Source: Candidatus Pantoea floridensis
GTDB lineage: Bacteria > Pseudomonadota > Gammaproteobacteria > Enterobacterales > Enterobacteriaceae
Assembly: GCF_900215435.1 (NCBI RefSeq)
Contig: NZ_OCMY01000001.1
Span: 310,001 to 374,000, forward strand
Direction of reading: 5' to 3'
Length of the DNA stretch: 64,000 bases
Positions 61,960 through 64,000 of the stretch are shown piece by piece (position 1 is the stretch's first letter; each line of letters begins with the position of its first letter). The notes beneath the pieces were generated by a model that saw nothing but the letters and a program-made list of their open reading frames with translations, was not told the DNA's origin and ran no database searches. The position numbers and the translations under genes were made by a program.

Positions 61960-62940
61960 TCAGGCGGCACGTTTCAACTCTTTCGTCACTTTTAAATTTT
62001 GCAGCATGATAAATATTTGCGGCCGATTGATTAACAACCACTCTTTAATATTTGCTGGCTCATGCTGCCCACCCATAAAGCGAATGGCATTAATAACATA
62101 TTCAGGTACAGGCGTACCGTTATAAAGCGAGAGATAAATCATCAACCGGAAAGAGTGCATGAGATAGTCTTTCTCCAGCGCTTTGCTGGCCGGCGATGTA
62201 TCAAGTGCATGCTTGAGCGTACTAAAAGCGTGCATAAAGGCGTTATAGCGCTGTAGGAAGTACTCTTCACTCTTGCGGCTGTTAGTTAATGAGCCGTTTC
62301 GCACCCGCTGGTAGTAATAAACATGCTTACTCACCCATGCATGACGAGCGCGGACAAATGCAGACAGCGTGTATTTGTGATCTTCGTGGACGCGGTCGAC
62401 AAAGCGTAAATCATACTGGGTTGCCACACTCTTTTTCAGCGCATAGTTCCACGCTGCGGAAGTGTACGAGCCATTACGCAGCAGGCTTGAGAGGACTTTT
62501 TGCGGCGGCTGCAGACCAAAAACCTCGTGGCGCACTTTGGGCCGGATGCGCTCACGGTGTCCATCTTCAAACATTTGTGAGCTAAAGCAGAACAGGTCAA
62601 TTTCCGGATGTGCCTGATAAACCTGCTGCAGTTCAGCCAGGAAACCGTCGGCGACGATATCATCGGGATCACAGAAGAATACAAATTCTCCGAGTGCTGC
62701 ATCTAACCCGATATCACGCGCTTTACCGGCTCCGCCATTACGTGTGGTAATAATTTTTACCTGCGGTAGATGCCCATAGTGCTGCTCCACCAAAGCCAGC
62801 GTGCCATCGGTAGAACCATCATTAACAATAATGATCTCACTGGACGCCCCCTTTTGCTTCAATAACGAATCCACACACTCGACAATATAATTCTCTACGT
62901 TGTAGGTAGGGATAATGATGGATAATAGGATTTTAGCCAT
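61960..62940 (-). CDS. Family 2 glycosyltransferase (second copy)
   Basis: A 326-residue GT-A glycosyltransferase related to the gene at 59109. Motifs are LLSIIIPTYNVENYIVECVD, NDGSTDGTLAL, then GGAGKARDIGLDAALGEFVF and the metal site DPDD. Both proteins share a region after it (HPEIDLFCFSSQMFEDG here; HPEMEMFCFGAKMFTD there), indicating a common ancestor. I start at the ATG at 62938-62940 with AGGAAAGG upstream; the open frame extends 33 codons more without similarity. It is a separate transcript, ended by the terminator at 61794. Confidence 0.87.
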   Translation of the reverse strand: MAKILLSIIIPTYNVENYIVECVDSLLKQKGASSEIIIVNDGSTDGTLALVEQHYGHLPQVKIITTRNGGAGKARDIGLDAALGEFVFFCDPDDIVADGFLAELQQVYQAHPEIDLFCFSSQMFEDGHRERIRPKVRHEVFGLQPPQKVLSSLLRNGSYTSAAWNYALKKSVATQYDLRFVDRVHEDHKYTLSAFVRARHAWVSKHVYYYQRVRNGSLTNSRKSEEYFLQRYNAFMHAFSTLKHALDTSPASKALEKDYLMHSFRLMIYLSLYNGTPVPEYVINAIRFMGGQHEPANIKEWLLINRPQIFIMLQNLKVTKELKRAA

Positions 62941-63714
62941 AAACCTTTCCTGGAGTAGATAGAAAAAAGCAAGTCTTAAGCTGCCGACATCACGGCATAA
63001 AACATTACGCCAATTATTTAAACGCAATATAAACGGCAAGAGTTTTGATTTCGCTCTCAGTTAAGCAGATTGTTATTTTAAATCACAGGACCAATCATAA
63101 TTAAGAAAAATAAATCAATGCAGATACATTACCCCCTCTAAACACTTCGCTTTGATTTCGTAAAAAAACATTACCACTCTTAAGCTTTGTGTCATCTCAG
63201 CGAATAATGACACACATTTTTTCACGGAAAATCTTACGAGGGTTTACTTAATAAAAAATAAAGAGATAGCCTTTGCGGCACCTTTTTTGCCTGGAAGATA
63301 AAAGCGTCGTTTAAAAACGCGTTCTTCAATTGATTTAACACTGTTTTTTAACGTTGCTCAGCAACATTTCCTCTTGAATCTATTTCGCTGTCCAATACAG
63401 GACAAATTTGACCAAACGTAACCGCAGTTACAATTACATCCGACGCGCAGTTCAGGGTTAAGCGTAACGGTAAAACGGTTTTTAAATCATGGTTTGTAAT
63501 CAATGCTAATGGACTTAACGGCGGGTTTTAAGACTAATCGTAAATGCGTATGCGCTGAAAACTGACTTGTTTTTATCCCCTCTTATTCTTTTTGCATTTT
63601 CCACCTTTTGATTGCCGGATAAATCATTTAAGCCATCCCCCCTGCTCTGACAGTATTGAAGCTATCAGTTCTGAATATCAGATAATCAATAACTTTCAGT
63701 TATAAGGAGTGACC
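62941..63714. other. Long non-coding, AT-rich spacer upstream of ssuE
   Basis: 774 bases between the divergent glycosyltransferase gene and ssuE. AT-rich, with a short hairpin (GTTGC-TCA-GCAAC, 63353-63365) and no supported reading frame. It should contain both promoters and, for ssuE, a Cbl/CysB-controlled region expected from E. coli, though I cannot point to the sites. Confidence 0.5.
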
Positions 63715-64000
63715 ATGCGGGTTATTACGCTGGCGGGCAGCCCTCGCTTCCCTTCACGCTCTACTGCGCTGCTAAGCCTCTGCCAGCACGCGCTGGAAGC
63801 ACGCGGTGTTGAGGTGATCCCGTGGAATATTCACAACTTTCAGCCTGAAGATTTGCTCTACGCGCGTTTTGATTCTCCAGCATTAGCTGCTCTAAAAGCC
63901 GATTTAGCGCTGGCGGACGGCTTAATCGTCGCCACACCTATTTATAAAGCATCATTTTCAGGGGCGCTGAAAACGCTGCTCGACTTGCTACCTGAGCGCG
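63715..64000 (+). CDS. ssuE: FMN reductase SsuE, partial
   Basis: SsuE reduces FMN for the SsuD alkanesulfonate monooxygenase, releasing sulfite from sulfonates under sulfur starvation. The first 95 residues are in the window; the rest lies beyond the right edge. It starts MRVITLAGSPRFPSRSTALL, with the flavodoxin-like FMN-binding loop G-S-P-R, and reaches GLIVATPIYKASFSG, the second FMN contact. AAGGAG lies eight bases before the ATG. ssuADCB are expected to follow, as in E. coli, where this operon lies near pyrD. Confidence 0.9.
   Translation, partial: MRVITLAGSPRFPSRSTALLSLCQHALEARGVEVIPWNIHNFQPEDLLYARFDSPALAALKADLALADGLIVATPIYKASFSGALKTLLDLLPER

Overview
The window is a stretch of chromosome from a gamma-proteobacterium of the order Enterobacterales. 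It is most likely Pantoea or a close relative in the Erwiniaceae. The gene order from ssuE and pyrD through zapC, ycbX, rlmL, uup, pqiABC, rmf, fabA, ycbZ, matP, ompA, sulA, sxy, yccS, yccF, helD, mgsA, yccT, yccU, hspQ, rlmI, yccX, tusE and yccA to serT, and then agp, wrbA and rut, is the same backbone as in Escherichia coli. The proteins are clearly diverged from E. coli. A LuxI homologue sits beside the SdiA-type receptor, and there are extra exopolysaccharide-type genes next to pyrD; both fit the Pantoea/Erwinia branch. No rRNA, prophage, insertion sequence or CRISPR array was seen. The genus is inferred from synteny and remembered homologues; no search was run.

Layout. 1-450: two tiny membrane-protein genes, one cut by the window edge. 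454-2655: a TonB-dependent siderophore receptor behind a Fur box. 2888-7447: a four-gene operon for tripartite efflux (MarR regulator, MFS pump, HlyD adaptor, outer-membrane lipoprotein) with ATGA overlaps throughout. 7450-9885: a possible small RNA or attenuated leader, an AriR/YmgB-type small regulator and a SulP anion transporter. 10000-14580: a small lipoprotein, three tRNAs (Leu, Cys, Gly), pgsA, uvrC, uvrY and yecF. 14585-16040: quorum sensing (luxI-type synthase plus SdiA-like receptor). 16600-20670: a DUF4396-like membrane protein, an extensin-like protein, cycA and a YdjM-like membrane hydrolase. 20694-26587: rutR and the pyrimidine-degradation operon rutABCDFG, without rutE. 26584-32470: DMT exporter, ymdF, wrbA, yccJ, a semialdehyde dehydrogenase, agp with a long TolA-like tail, and two tandem tRNA-Ser genes. 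32691-58989: conserved core block from yccA to pyrD. 59109-62940: two glycosyltransferases and a Wzx-type flippase. 63715-64000: start of ssuE.

How the genes work together. The rut genes break uracil down for nitrogen; a sigma-54 type promoter and RutR-like sites lie in front of rutA. uvrY is the response regulator partner of BarA, and it neighbours the SdiA/LuxI pair, as sdiA neighbours uvrY in E. coli. A 20-bp inverted repeat between the receptor and synthase genes sits where a lux box would activate luxI. sulA carries a LexA box, fabA a FabR-type operator, hspQ a sigma-32 type promoter and the siderophore receptor a Fur box, so several stress and nutrient regulons can be read directly from the DNA.

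Most of the window is well-known core genome. The parts most worth following up are the candidate RNA at 7735-7827, the luxI/sdiA pair with its putative lux box, the Ala/Lys-rich tail of Agp, the missing rutE, the tiny membrane proteins at the left edge and the glycan genes between pyrD and ssuE.
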